A stretch of 32,069 bases of DNA from Prevotella sp. (lineage in GTDB: Bacteria > Bacteroidota > Bacteroidia > Bacteroidales > Bacteroidaceae), in contig JAFLSG010000025.1 in NCBI GenBank assembly GCA_022511065.1, positions 1-32,069 of the forward strand. The letters are read 5' to 3'. Below the pieces are notes generated by a model that did no database searches, was not told the DNA's origin, and was given only the letters and a program-made list of their open reading frames with translations. The translations under genes were made by a program, and so were the position numbers. Below are positions 6,820 through 15,020 of this stretch, piece after piece. The first letter of the stretch is position 1, and every line of letters begins with the position of its first letter.

Positions 6820-9027
6820 ATGCCCCGTTTTTGGTCATATTTGTTTCCCCTTGTCTGCGTGTTCCTCTTGGGTGCATGCTCGGCATCGCATAGCCTCAGC
6901 GAGGAGGAGCGGATGCTTGACCGGGTGAAGGTTGTGACGGATGGGAAGTACAAGGATATCAGCACTTCACAGCTGAAAAGCTATGTCCGTCAGCGGGAGA
7001 ACACACGATGGTTCTCTGCCCTGAAGATTCCCCTCGGCGTGTATGTCTTGGCGGGCAAGGATAGCACGTGGGTTAGTCGCACGTTGCGCTCAATGGGTGA
7101 GGCTCCCGTGGTGTTCGATACGCTTGCGGCAAGAAGGTCGTGTGATGATTTGCGGTTGGTTCTGCAAAATAAGGGCTACCTTGATGCACAGGTGGAACTT
7201 TATGTGGATAGCAAGCGCCATAAGCTCGATGCGATATATGTGCTCCATCCCGGCGAGCCTTATTACGTGAAGGAGTTCTCTGCGGACATTCAGGACTCGG
7301 TGGTGGCTCGGTTGTTGAAGGATAGGAAGCCACGGCTTCGTGAGGGGATGCAGTTCGGCATCGATGCGCTGAACGATGAACGCTCTGAGATAACTTCCTT
7401 CTTGCAGAATCGAGGTTATTTCAGGTTTAATAAGGAGTTCATCACCTACAAGGCATCTGCTGACAAGGAGTCGCATGGCGTGGCCCTTCAGTTGGTGTTG
7501 CATCCCTATGCGAATCCAAAGAAGGGCGACACGTTGCATACGAGCTACACCATCCACAACGTGTCCTATGGCAGTGGCTCGCCTGACGACTTAACCATCC
7601 ACTTGCGGAGGCACGTACTGCAAGAAAACACGTTCATCCGTAGTGGCAAGTCTTATTCTGCCTCCGACCTTCAGAACACCTACAGCCACTTTGGCAGGCT
7701 TGGGGCGGTGAAATATACGAATATCAGTTTTGAGCAAGTGCCTGACACCAACTTGCTTGATGCGAAGATACAGTTGCAGACCAACAAACCTTCCACCATT
7801 AGTTTCCAGCCTGAAGGCACGAACACGGCGGGTGACTTTGGTGCTGCGGCATCACTGACCTATCAGAATCGTAATCTCTTCCGAGGTTCGGAGACATTCA
7901 GTCTGCAGCTTCGTGGGGCTTACGAGGCAATACGTGGATTGGAGGGCTACAGCAATCAGGATTTCGTGGAGTATAGCGTGGAGAGTCGACTGACCTTCCC
8001 CCGCTTTATCTTTCCCTTCCTCAGTTCCGATGTGCGGAGGCGCATCATAGCCACAAGTGATGTGTCGGTGATGTATGACACCCAGAACCGCCCTGAGTTT
8101 CATCGGCGTGTCCTCTCTGCGGGATGGCATTACCGATGGCAGCCACAGCGTCATCACGATAGTTACAGGGTCGATTTGATAGACCTGAACTATGTCTTTA
8201 TGCCGTGGATTAGTGAGACATTCCGTCAGGAGTATTTGGATAACACGACCAACTCCAACGTGATTCTCCGCTACAACTACGAAGACTTGTTTATCATGCG
8301 GACTGGCTTTGGCTATGCCTACAACAATGGTGTGCTTGCCCTGAAAGCCAACGTAGAGACAGCGGGTAACCTACTCAACCTGCTCAGTCGATCGTTCGGG
8401 AGTGCAAGAAACGAGGCGGGGCAGTACAGAGTGTTCGGTATTGCATACGCCCAGTACGCCAAAGGTGACTTTGACTTTACCCGTCAGCTTTTTGCGCAGG
8501 GTGGCAGTCAGCTTGTGTTCCATTTCGGTCTCGGTGTGGCTTACCCCTATGCCAACAGCCGGGTGCTTCCCTTTGAAAAGCGTTACTTCTCTGGTGGTGC
8601 TAACAGCGTCAGAGGGTGGAGCGTCAGAAGTCTCGGTCCCGGACGATACAAGGACAAGGATGGTCGCATCAACTTCATCACCCAGACGGGTGACATGAAG
8701 CTCGATGTGAACTTGGAGTATCGCACGCACCTCTTTTGGAAGTTCGCGGGTGCAGCCTTCATCGACACGGGTAACATCTGGACACTCCGTGCCTACGACG
8801 AGCAGCCCGGTGGCCAGTTCCATCTTGACACTTTCCTCCGTGACCTTGCTGTCAGCTACGGTCTCGGTCTCCGCCTCAACTTCGACTATTTCATCCTCCG
8901 CTTCGACCTCGGCATGAAGGCTGTCAATCCTGCATACGAGACGGAGGAGGAAGCACACTACCCCTTAATCCATCCCCGTCTCGGTCGCGACCTCGCCTTC
9001 CACTTTGCCGTGGGGCTTCCTTTCTGA
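6820..9027 (+). CDS. tamL: BamA/TamA-family outer-membrane protein, lipoprotein type (TamL)
   Basis: 735 aa from the ATG at 6820. The N-terminus MPRFWSYLFPLVCVFLLGAC is a lipoprotein signal with lipobox LGAC (Cys20). A periplasmic POTRA-like region covers roughly 40-330, and the C-terminal half is a surface-antigen (D15/Omp85) barrel ending in the aromatic residue expected for an outer-membrane barrel (AVGLPF). The RGW element of Omp85 barrels (NSVRGWSVRSLGPG) is present near residue 595. Lipidated BamA relatives of Bacteroidetes are called TamL and are thought to work with the inner-membrane-anchored TamB in outer-membrane protein or lipid traffic. No tamB-like gene lies in the window. The start is chosen because the longer reading frame from 6739 begins upstream of the promoter box. 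Confidence 0.85.
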   Translation: MPRFWSYLFPLVCVFLLGACSASHSLSEEERMLDRVKVVTDGKYKDISTSQLKSYVRQRENTRWFSALKIPLGVYVLAGKDSTWVSRTLRSMGEAPVVFDTLAARRSCDDLRLVLQNKGYLDAQVELYVDSKRHKLDAIYVLHPGEPYYVKEFSADIQDSVVARLLKDRKPRLREGMQFGIDALNDERSEITSFLQNRGYFRFNKEFITYKASADKESHGVALQLVLHPYANPKKGDTLHTSYTIHNVSYGSGSPDDLTIHLRRHVLQENTFIRSGKSYSASDLQNTYSHFGRLGAVKYTNISFEQVPDTNLLDAKIQLQTNKPSTISFQPEGTNTAGDFGAAASLTYQNRNLFRGSETFSLQLRGAYEAIRGLEGYSNQDFVEYSVESRLTFPRFIFPFLSSDVRRRIIATSDVSVMYDTQNRPEFHRRVLSAGWHYRWQPQRHHDSYRVDLIDLNYVFMPWISETFRQEYLDNTTNSNVILRYNYEDLFIMRTGFGYAYNNGVLALKANVETAGNLLNLLSRSFGSARNEAGQYRVFGIAYAQYAKGDFDFTRQLFAQGGSQLVFHFGLGVAYPYANSRVLPFEKRYFSGGANSVRGWSVRSLGPGRYKDKDGRINFITQTGDMKLDVNLEYRTHLFWKFAGAAFIDTGNIWTLRAYDEQPGGQFHLDTFLRDLAVSYGLGLRLNFDYFILRFDLGMKAVNPAYETEEEAHYPLIHPRLGRDLAFHFAVGLPF

Positions 9028-9114
9028 GTGAGTTACAGTTTGATGGCAACAGACAAACTCTTTAGATATAGTTATATCCCCGAACTGTCTAAAAAATCCG
9101 TGTAACGCATTGTT

Positions 9115-9271
9115 GGATAGTTGGTTGCAGAGATTTATGTGGGGGAGTGCGGCTTGCAAAACACAACTATTTCTATAGAATGTATTTGAGTTGCACTCAA
9201 ATCTCGCATATATAAGAGTGTGCTTTTATATATCCGCACTCTCCCACACAAATCTCTGCAACGTGTTATCC
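9115..9271. repeat. Long inverted repeat enclosing three smaller palindromes (cruciform or structured RNA)
   Basis: Outer arms 9124-9152 and 9234-9262 are 29 bp long and pair at 27 of 29 positions; in the plus-strand RNA one of the two differences is a G-U pair. GGATA (9115-9119) and TATCC (9267-9271) extend the stem beyond a 4x4 internal loop. Inside lie TTCTATAGAA (9171-9180, perfect palindrome), an 8-bp stem with a 3-nt loop (9184-9202) and an 11-bp stem with one G-U pair and a 4-nt loop (9208-9233) that stacks directly on the second outer arm. No target-site duplication is visible. Confidence 0.8.
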
Positions 9272-9363
9272 GTCAGTAGATTATAGCACTTTTTTAAAAA
9301 TGTTTGTATTCTGCATTTCGTTTGGATTTGGCACTTGATTTGTTCGAGCATTACTTTCATTCC

Positions 9364-9469
9364 GTTCAAATACCACTTACGACTTGTTCGAGCGTCATCT
9401 ATGGGGGTGAAGATGACGCTCGGACAACACGAAAGCGCTATTGGAATGCCTTGAAAGTGGTATCGGAAC
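9364..9469. repeat. Nested inverted repeat with two stems
   Basis: Inner arms 9384-9400 and 9411-9427 form a 17-bp stem with one G-U pair around a 10-nt loop. Outer arms 9364-9378 and 9455-9469 pair at 13 of 15 positions. Part of the left side (9381-9394, GACTTGTTCGAGCG) is also a direct repeat of 9337-9350 (GATTTGTTCGAGCA) 44 bp upstream. Confidence 0.75.
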
Positions 9470-9603
9470 AGTCTGAAAAGCCTATGGGAACGAGGGAAAA
9501 CGAAGTAACAAGCCTGTTACTAACAAACTTATCACTAACAAAGTTGTAACTTTTAACATTTTCGGGAAAATGGGCGGAGGGGAGAAAGAAAGTGAGGATT
9601 TTA

Positions 9604-9635
9604 TTGCATACCTTGTCAGAAAATGATTACCTTTG
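9604..9635 (+). promoter_or_regulatory. Promoter for the MBL hydrolase - smpB - metH run
   Basis: TTG at 9604-9606 and TACCTTTG at 9628-9635 are 21 bp apart; the ATG at 9654 follows 18 nt after the box. No other TAnnTTTG box was noticed before metH, consistent with one transcript through 14254. Confidence 0.7.
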
Positions 9636-9653
9636 CAGCAAAATAGATAATCC

Positions 9654-10457
9654 ATGCTAAAATTCATCTCGTTTGGGAGCGGAAGCAGTGGAAACTGCTA
9701 CTATATAGGAACCGCCACAGACGGACTACTGATAGATGTCGGTGTCGGCATCAGGACATTGAAGAAAGGGGCGAGGGAGTACGGCATCGCATTGACTGCC
9801 GTGAAGAGTCTGCTCATCACCCATGACCACGCAGACCACATCAAGTCGGTCGGCTCGTTCAGTCATGAGTACAATGTACCTGTCTATGCCACGGAAATGG
9901 TTCACAAGGGGATTGACCGCAACTACAGCGTCGCCCGTAAGGTGGCTAATCACCGACGGAGAGTTATCACACCGGGCACGCCGGTGCAGATTGGCGGTTT
10001 TGAGGTGACACCCTTCTCCGTGCCACACGATGCGACGGAGAATGTGGGCTACGAGATTTCCGCCGAGGGCGTTACGTTTGTCATTGTCACCGATGTGGGA
10101 CAAGTGACGGAGGACATCCGCAGTCATATCTCCCACGCAAACTATCTCGTCATTGAGGCAAATCACGATGTGGAGATGCTGAAGAACGGCCCCTATCCTC
10201 CGTATCTGAAGAGCAGGATATTGAGTGGTACGGGGCATCTGAGCAACGTGTCGTGTGGCCATGCCTTGGCGGAGAATATGTCTGAGGGGCTGCGCCACGT
10301 TTGGCTGTGCCATCTGAGCGAGGAGAACAATCATCCCGAACTGGCGCGTAAGACGGTGGAGACGATACTGCGCGACCACGGCATCATTCCGGGTAAAGAC
10401 CTCGAATTGGAAGTGCTTCGCCGCAGGTTGCCCACGGGGGTGTATGACTTGGTGTGA
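9654..10457 (+). CDS. MBL-fold metallo-hydrolase, YycJ/WalJ-like
   Basis: 267 aa, cytoplasmic. The metallo-beta-lactamase signature THDHADH (residues 56-62; His57, His59, Asp61, His62) binds two metal ions. Later motifs are HDATENVGY (about 125), VTDVGQV (with the bridging Asp) and IEANHD. The N-terminus LKFISFGSGSSGNCYYIG is characteristic of the YycJ/WalJ group, which in Firmicutes has been linked to DNA processing and to coordinating cell division with replication. In Bacteroidetes its role is not established. It heads a run with the DMP19 gene (37 nt away), smpB and metH, all on the same strand. Confidence 0.85.
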   Translation: MLKFISFGSGSSGNCYYIGTATDGLLIDVGVGIRTLKKGAREYGIALTAVKSLLITHDHADHIKSVGSFSHEYNVPVYATEMVHKGIDRNYSVARKVANHRRRVITPGTPVQIGGFEVTPFSVPHDATENVGYEISAEGVTFVIVTDVGQVTEDIRSHISHANYLVIEANHDVEMLKNGPYPPYLKSRILSGTGHLSNVSCGHALAENMSEGLRHVWLCHLSEENNHPELARKTVETILRDHGIIPGKDLELEVLRRRLPTGVYDLV

Positions 10458-10494
10458 CGGGAAACGGACGAACGAAAACAGAGAGGACAGAAGA

Positions 10495-11001
10495 ATGAAG
10501 GAAGTAGTCATCAAGGACGCAGTGCTGCAGCAGGCAGCGGAAGAGGGGATGGACGCCTTTGTGGGCGCATTCACCCAAGCCATGCATGATGCGATAGGTG
10601 GGGAACTGACCGCCGAGAACATGGGCGAGCTGAACACCGACCAAGTGACGCTGCTTGCGTGGGAAACGCTCCGCGAGGAGGTGATGGATGGTGGTTTCGT
10701 GCAGTTGATATACAACGGCTATGGACCGTTCATCTTCCAGAATCCGTTGGCAAAGGTGATGAAACTCTGGGGACTGCCCGAGTTGTCGAAACTGATTTAT
10801 GCGGGTTGCAAGCTCTGGAGCAAGCATCAGGCAGAAATCGAGCGCGAATGCTCTGACGAGGAGTTCATGGCGCTGTTCGAGCGTTTCCCCGACTTCGACG
10901 AGCTTGACGACTGCTTCGTGGAGCATGAGGAGGAGTGGACGGAAGACATCGCCCACTATATCGACGACCATATTGAAAACTTCGCAAGGATAGAGCCATG
11001 A
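10495..11001 (+). CDS. DMP19-family (DUF4375-like) protein
   Basis: 168 aa from ATG 10495 ([16 protein letters not shown]), which is preceded by a GAGGACAG ribosome-binding-like stretch; a longer in-frame start at 10444 would overlap the upstream gene's end and is not preferred. The protein is acidic, all-helical in appearance, without signal peptide, and contains the DMP19 pattern ([31 protein letters not shown] ... [13 protein letters not shown], here split by ordinary sequence). The family name comes from a Neisseria DNA-mimic protein, but that activity should not be transferred automatically. Its stop overlaps the smpB start by 4 bp (ATGA), so the two are translationally coupled. Confidence 0.75.
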   Translation: MKEVVIKDAVLQQAAEEGMDAFVGAFTQAMHDAIGGELTAENMGELNTDQVTLLAWETLREEVMDGGFVQLIYNGYGPFIFQNPLAKVMKLWGLPELSKLIYAGCKLWSKHQAEIERECSDEEFMALFERFPDFDELDDCFVEHEEEWTEDIAHYIDDHIENFARIEP

Positions 11002-11477
11002 ACAAGGAACAGGAAAAGATGCGGAAGAAAAGTCCGGTGCAGATACGCAACAAGAAGGCATCGTTTGAATACTTCTTCATCGATACATATACCGCCGGCA
11101 TCGTGCTGACAGGCACCGAAATCAAGTCTATCAGGCTTGGCAAGGCCAGTCTGGTAGATACCTACTGCCTCATCATCAACGGAGAGCTGTGGGTGAGAGG
11201 CATGAACGTGAGTCCTTATTTCTATGGCTCGTACAACAACCACGAAATGAAGCGCGACCGCAAGCTGTTGCTGAACAAGCGGGAGATACGCAACCTTGAG
11301 AGTGCTACGAAGCAGACGGGCTACACCATCGTGCCGCTGCTCGTATTTATTGACGACAAGGGCAGGGCAAAAGTAGATATCGCGCTCTGCAAGGGTAAGA
11401 AAGAATACGACAAGCGCCAGACGCTGAAGGAGAAGGAAGACCGCCGCGAGATGGACCGTGCGATGAAATCATATTAA
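10998..11477 (+). CDS. smpB: SsrA-binding protein SmpB
   Basis: 159 aa, the usual SmpB size. The OB-fold core motifs are clear: [22 protein letters not shown] (with the tmRNA-contacting Glu and Lys), and the C-terminal basic tail ([20 protein letters not shown]) that enters the ribosomal decoding centre. SmpB delivers tmRNA to stalled ribosomes for trans-translation and tagging of unfinished proteins. The tmRNA gene itself is not in this window. It overlaps the DMP19 gene by 4 bp and is followed 11 nt later by metH. Confidence 0.97.
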   Translation: MNKEQEKMRKKSPVQIRNKKASFEYFFIDTYTAGIVLTGTEIKSIRLGKASLVDTYCLIINGELWVRGMNVSPYFYGSYNNHEMKRDRKLLLNKREIRNLESATKQTGYTIVPLLVFIDDKGRAKVDIALCKGKKEYDKRQTLKEKEDRREMDRAMKSY

Positions 11478-11488
11478 CAAGGAACGCA

Positions 11489-14254
11489 TTGGAAAGACTT
11501 AACGACATCATACGGCAACGGATTCTCATCCTCGATGGAGCGATGGGAACAAAGATACAGACCTACGGACTGACGGAAGAAGATTTCCGTGGCGACCGCT
11601 TCGGAGACATTGCGGGGCAGTTGAAGGGCAACAACGACGTGCTCTGCCTGACCCGTCCCGATGTGATAGCAGATATCCACCGCAAATACTTGATGGCAGG
11701 GGCAGACATCATTGCCACCAACACGTTCAGCAGTCAGCGCATTTCGCAAGCCGACTACCATTTGGAGGAGGCTGCGCGGGAGATGGCGCTGCGTGGGGCG
11801 CAACTTGCGCGAAAGGTGGCCGATGAATTCTCCACAAAGGAAAAGCCACGCTTCGTGGCGGGTTCCGTAGGGCCAACGAACAAAGCCTGTTCGATGTCGC
11901 CTGATGTGACCGACCCCGCAGCCCGCGATATAACTTACACGGAACTGCTTGCTGCCTTTGAGGAGCAGATGGCTGCGCTGATAGAGGGTGGGGTGGATGC
12001 CCTGCTCATTGAGACCATCTTCGATACGCTGAACGCAAAGGTAGCCATCGATGCCGCCTTGCGGGTGATGGAGGTGAGTGGCAGGGAAGTGCCAATTATG
12101 CTCTCCGTGACGCTTAGTGGAATGTCAGGCCGCACATTGAGTGGGCAGACTTTGGATGCCTTCCTCGCAAGCATCAGTAGTTACCCGATATTTAGCGTGG
12201 GACTTAATTGCTCCTTCGGGGCTGACCAGATGAAGCCTTTCGTGCGTGAATTGGCAAGGCGTGCGCCTTATTTCGTCAGTGTCTATCCGAACGCAGGACT
12301 TCCCAATTCGATGGGACTTTACGATGAGACCGCAGAGACGATGGCCCCGAAGATGGGCGACTTGGTCGATGAGGGATTGGTGAACATCATCGGTGGCTGC
12401 TGCGGTACGGATGAGACTTTCATTGCCGCCTACGCGCCGTTGGTGGAGGGGAAAGCCCCACGCATCCCCGCAAAGGTGTCGCCCTATATGCGCCTCTCCG
12501 GTTTGGAGGCGTTGGAGGTTACGCCCGAAGTGCGCTTCGTCAATGTGGGTGAGCGTTGCAACGTGGCAGGTTCCCGCAAGTTTTTGCGACTGATTAAGGA
12601 AAAGAAATACGATGAGGCTGTGGGCATCGCCCGTAAGCAGGTGGCTGATGGCGCACTCGTGATAGACATCAACATGGACGATGGGCTGTTGGACGCAAGG
12701 GCGGAGATGGTGAATTTCCTCAACCGCATTGCTGCCGAGCCTGATATTGCCCGTGTGCCCGTGATGATAGACTCCTCAGATTGGGAGGTTATCAGGGCGG
12801 GGCTTCAATGCGTGCAGGGCAAGTCCATCGTGAATTCCATCTCGCTGAAGGAGGGAGAGGCGAAATTCATCGAGCGTGGAAAGGATGTAAAGCGCTATGG
12901 TGCAGCCGTGGTGGTGATGTGCTTCGATGAGCAGGGGCAAGCCACTACCTATGAGCGCCGCATCGGGATAGCCCAGCGTGCTTACCGATTGCTTGTGGAA
13001 GAGGTGGGCATGAATCCCCTCGACATCATCTTCGACCCCAATGTGCTTGCCGTGGCTACGGGTATGGAGGAGCACGATGCCTACGCTGCCGACTTCATCA
13101 AGGCGGTGGAGTGGATACGCAAGAATCTGCCGGGAGCGCATGTGAGTGGAGGCGTGAGCAACCTCTCATTCTCCTTCCGTGGCAATGACTATATCCGCGA
13201 GGCGATGCACGCGGTGTTCCTCTATCATGCGATAGGCAAGGGGATGGATTTCGGCATTGTAAATCCCGCCGCGAAGATTACATATAGTGATATTCCCGAA
13301 GCCCAGTTGGAGGTGGTGGAAGACGTGATACTCAACCGCCGCAAGGATGCCTCGGAGCGGTTGATAGCCTTGGCAAGTCAGGTGGCAACCCCGAAAGTTG
13401 CCGATGGCGCATCACCCGCAGGGAATACAACCGCACCGATTCAACAGGAAGAATGGCGCAACTGCTCGATAGAGGCACGCCTTTCCCACGCATTGGTGAA
13501 GGGTGTCGGCGACTACTTGGAGGCTGACCTCAAGGAAGCACTCGCTGCCTACCCCCGTGCCGTGGATATCATAGAAGGCCCGCTGATGGCAGGCATGAAC
13601 ATCGTCGGTGAGTTGTTCGGGCAGGGCAAGATGTTCCTGCCGCAGGTGGTGAAGACCGCCCGCACGATGAAACAAGCTGTGGGCATCCTGCAACCGTTCA
13701 TCGAAGCCGAGAAATCTGATGGGGGAAGGCGTGCCGGAAAGGTATTGCTTGCCACCGTGAAAGGCGATGTGCATGACATCGGCAAGAACATCGTGGGCGT
13801 AGTGATGGCGTGCAACAACTACGAAATCATCGACATGGGTGTGATGGTACCCGCAGAGCAAATCGTGCGCAAAGCCAAGGAGGAGAATGTGGATATCATC
13901 GGCTTGAGCGGACTGATAACGCCGAGCCTTGAGGAGATGGTGAACGTGGCAACGGAATTGCAACGCGCCGGACTTGACATCCCCATCATGATTGGTGGAG
14001 CCACCACAAGCGAACTCCATGTGGCGCTGAAGATTGCCCCCGTCTATGCTGGTGCCGTGGTGTGGCTGAAAGATGCTTCGCTCAATGCGCAAGTGGCATC
14101 AAGACTGATGGGTGACAGGCAAGGAATGGAGGCTGAACTCGCAGCGAGGTATGAGCATCTGCGCAGCGAATACAAGCAAGAACAAGGGAAGCTACTCTCG
14201 TTGGAGGAAGCGAGGAAGAACAAACTGAACTTGTGGGACGATGAGGAAAAGTAA
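11489..14254 (+). CDS. metH: Cobalamin-dependent methionine synthase lacking the activation domain
   Basis: 921 aa. Domains in order: homocysteine-binding barrel (about 1-325; zinc ligands Cys241, Cys304, Cys305), pterin/methyltetrahydrofolate-binding barrel (about 345-605), helical cobalamin cap (about 655-745) and Rossmann cobalamin domain (about 750-875) with the lower-ligand motif GDVHDIGKN (His762). The sequence stops at EEARKNKLNLWDDEEK, where longer enzymes such as the 1227-aa E. coli protein continue into the AdoMet-binding reactivation domain, which is absent. The start is a TTG at 11489 after AAGGAACGCA: no ATG or GTG lies in frame between the smpB end and the conserved LDGAMGT motif, so TTG is required. 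It makes methionine from homocysteine in the cytoplasm. No cobalamin riboswitch is seen upstream; the gene appears to be co-transcribed with smpB. Confidence 0.95.
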   Translation: MERLNDIIRQRILILDGAMGTKIQTYGLTEEDFRGDRFGDIAGQLKGNNDVLCLTRPDVIADIHRKYLMAGADIIATNTFSSQRISQADYHLEEAAREMALRGAQLARKVADEFSTKEKPRFVAGSVGPTNKACSMSPDVTDPAARDITYTELLAAFEEQMAALIEGGVDALLIETIFDTLNAKVAIDAALRVMEVSGREVPIMLSVTLSGMSGRTLSGQTLDAFLASISSYPIFSVGLNCSFGADQMKPFVRELARRAPYFVSVYPNAGLPNSMGLYDETAETMAPKMGDLVDEGLVNIIGGCCGTDETFIAAYAPLVEGKAPRIPAKVSPYMRLSGLEALEVTPEVRFVNVGERCNVAGSRKFLRLIKEKKYDEAVGIARKQVADGALVIDINMDDGLLDARAEMVNFLNRIAAEPDIARVPVMIDSSDWEVIRAGLQCVQGKSIVNSISLKEGEAKFIERGKDVKRYGAAVVVMCFDEQGQATTYERRIGIAQRAYRLLVEEVGMNPLDIIFDPNVLAVATGMEEHDAYAADFIKAVEWIRKNLPGAHVSGGVSNLSFSFRGNDYIREAMHAVFLYHAIGKGMDFGIVNPAAKITYSDIPEAQLEVVEDVILNRRKDASERLIALASQVATPKVADGASPAGNTTAPIQQEEWRNCSIEARLSHALVKGVGDYLEADLKEALAAYPRAVDIIEGPLMAGMNIVGELFGQGKMFLPQVVKTARTMKQAVGILQPFIEAEKSDGGRRAGKVLLATVKGDVHDIGKNIVGVVMACNNYEIIDMGVMVPAEQIVRKAKEENVDIIGLSGLITPSLEEMVNVATELQRAGLDIPIMIGGATTSELHVALKIAPVYAGAVVWLKDASLNAQVASRLMGDRQGMEAELAARYEHLRSEYKQEQGKLLSLEEARKNKLNLWDDEEK

Positions 14255-14304
14255 ACAACCTATTAGGAACAGATAAAAGCAATTGACGACGAACATACGC
14301 GATT

Positions 14305-14946
14305 ATGGGAAAAATCAAGAATCTCATCTTTGACTTTGGAGGCGTGATATTGACGCTCTCACCCGAAGAAGGCATCAGGCGCTTCGAGGCACTTGGCATG
14401 AAGGATGCCGCCACGCAACTTGACAGCTATACGCAGAGTGGCATCTTCGGTGACTTGGAGGAGGGGCGCATTACGGCAGATGAGTTTCGCTGTGGCTTCT
14501 CGGAATTGGCTGGGCGAGAGGTGAGCCATGAGGAGTGTCGCCATGCGTGGCTCGGCTATGCCAAGGATTTGCCCGAGCGCAATAAGGTGGTGCTTCGGAA
14601 GTTGCGCGCTGATGGCTATCGGCTGATTCTCCTGTCGAACACCAACCCCTACATGATGTCGTGGGCTTGCAGCAGCGATTTCGATGGTGAGGGGCACTCG
14701 ATAGAGGACTACATGGATGCCTGTTACGTGAGCTACAAGTTGAATGTGCTGAAGCCCAACCCTGACTTCTTCCGTAAGGTGTTGGAGGCTGAGCAGATAG
14801 CACCCGACGAGACTTTGTTTCTTGACGATGGCATCCGCAACGTGGAGGCTGCCGCCTCTCTGGGCATCCATACGATGTGCCCCGTGAACGGGGATGACTG
14901 GACAAGTGCCATCTATGAGGAGATTCATCGTTTAGAGTGTGAATAA
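14305..14946 (+). CDS. HAD-superfamily hydrolase (YihX / sEH-N-like)
   Basis: 213 aa. HAD motif I is IFDFGGVI with nucleophile Asp10; the Asp+2 position is Gly12, as in many YihX-like members. Motif II is LILLSNTNP, motif III the Lys in KLNVLKPNP, and motif IV TLFLDDGIRNV. The helical C1-type cap lies between motifs I and II. Such proteins are usually small-molecule phosphatases, with sugar phosphates or nucleotides as common substrates; the substrate here is unknown. The stop codon falls in the first unit of a 21-bp tandem repeat array that runs to the start of the next gene. Confidence 0.85.
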   Translation: MGKIKNLIFDFGGVILTLSPEEGIRRFEALGMKDAATQLDSYTQSGIFGDLEEGRITADEFRCGFSELAGREVSHEECRHAWLGYAKDLPERNKVVLRKLRADGYRLILLSNTNPYMMSWACSSDFDGEGHSIEDYMDACYVSYKLNVLKPNPDFFRKVLEAEQIAPDETLFLDDGIRNVEAAASLGIHTMCPVNGDDWTSAIYEEIHRLECE

Positions 14947-15020
14947 ACAGGCTGATTACGAAAATAAGCAGGCATGTTAAGCGAATAACAAGGCATGTTA
15001 TGAGAATAAGAAGGATTATG
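14942..15020. repeat. 21-bp tandem repeats spanning a gene end (family A, locus 2)
   Basis: AATAA-containing units start at 14942, 14963, 14984 and 15005, exactly 21 bp apart; the central two read AATAAGCAGGCATGTTAAGC and AATAACAAGGCATGTTATGA (20 bases each). They fill the whole spacer from the HAD stop codon to the GHL10 start codon. The same unit occurs at 4161-4244, 10.7 kb away. Confidence 0.85.

Larger units (their letters stand above)
9028..9653. other. 626-bp non-coding, palindrome-rich spacer
   Basis: No convincing gene: one 81-codon frame (9304-9549) lies across strong hairpins and has no recognisable motif. The spacer contains at least six stem-loops, including GATATA-GT-TATATC near 9064, the large element at 9115-9271, the nested hairpin at 9364-9469, AGTAACA-AGCC-TGTTACT at 9504-9521 and AAAGTT-GT-AACTTT near 9540. 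Composition is richer in A+T than the flanking genes. Confidence 0.7.

Noticed and set aside
9124..9262. MITE or insertion-sequence remnant with 29-bp terminal inverted repeats
   Set aside because: Considered because of the arm length, but no target-site duplication flanks the arms and no transposase fragment is inside. Kept only as one possible reading of the palindromic element.
9304..9549. 81-codon plus-strand frame in the tamL-MBL spacer
   Set aside because: It runs through two strong hairpins and a direct repeat and has no recognisable domain or convincing ribosome-binding site.
14255..14946. Split-off MetH activation domain caused by a frameshift
   Set aside because: Only 50 bp separates metH from the HAD gene, and the HAD protein has its own full set of motifs; no activation-domain sequence is present in any frame there.
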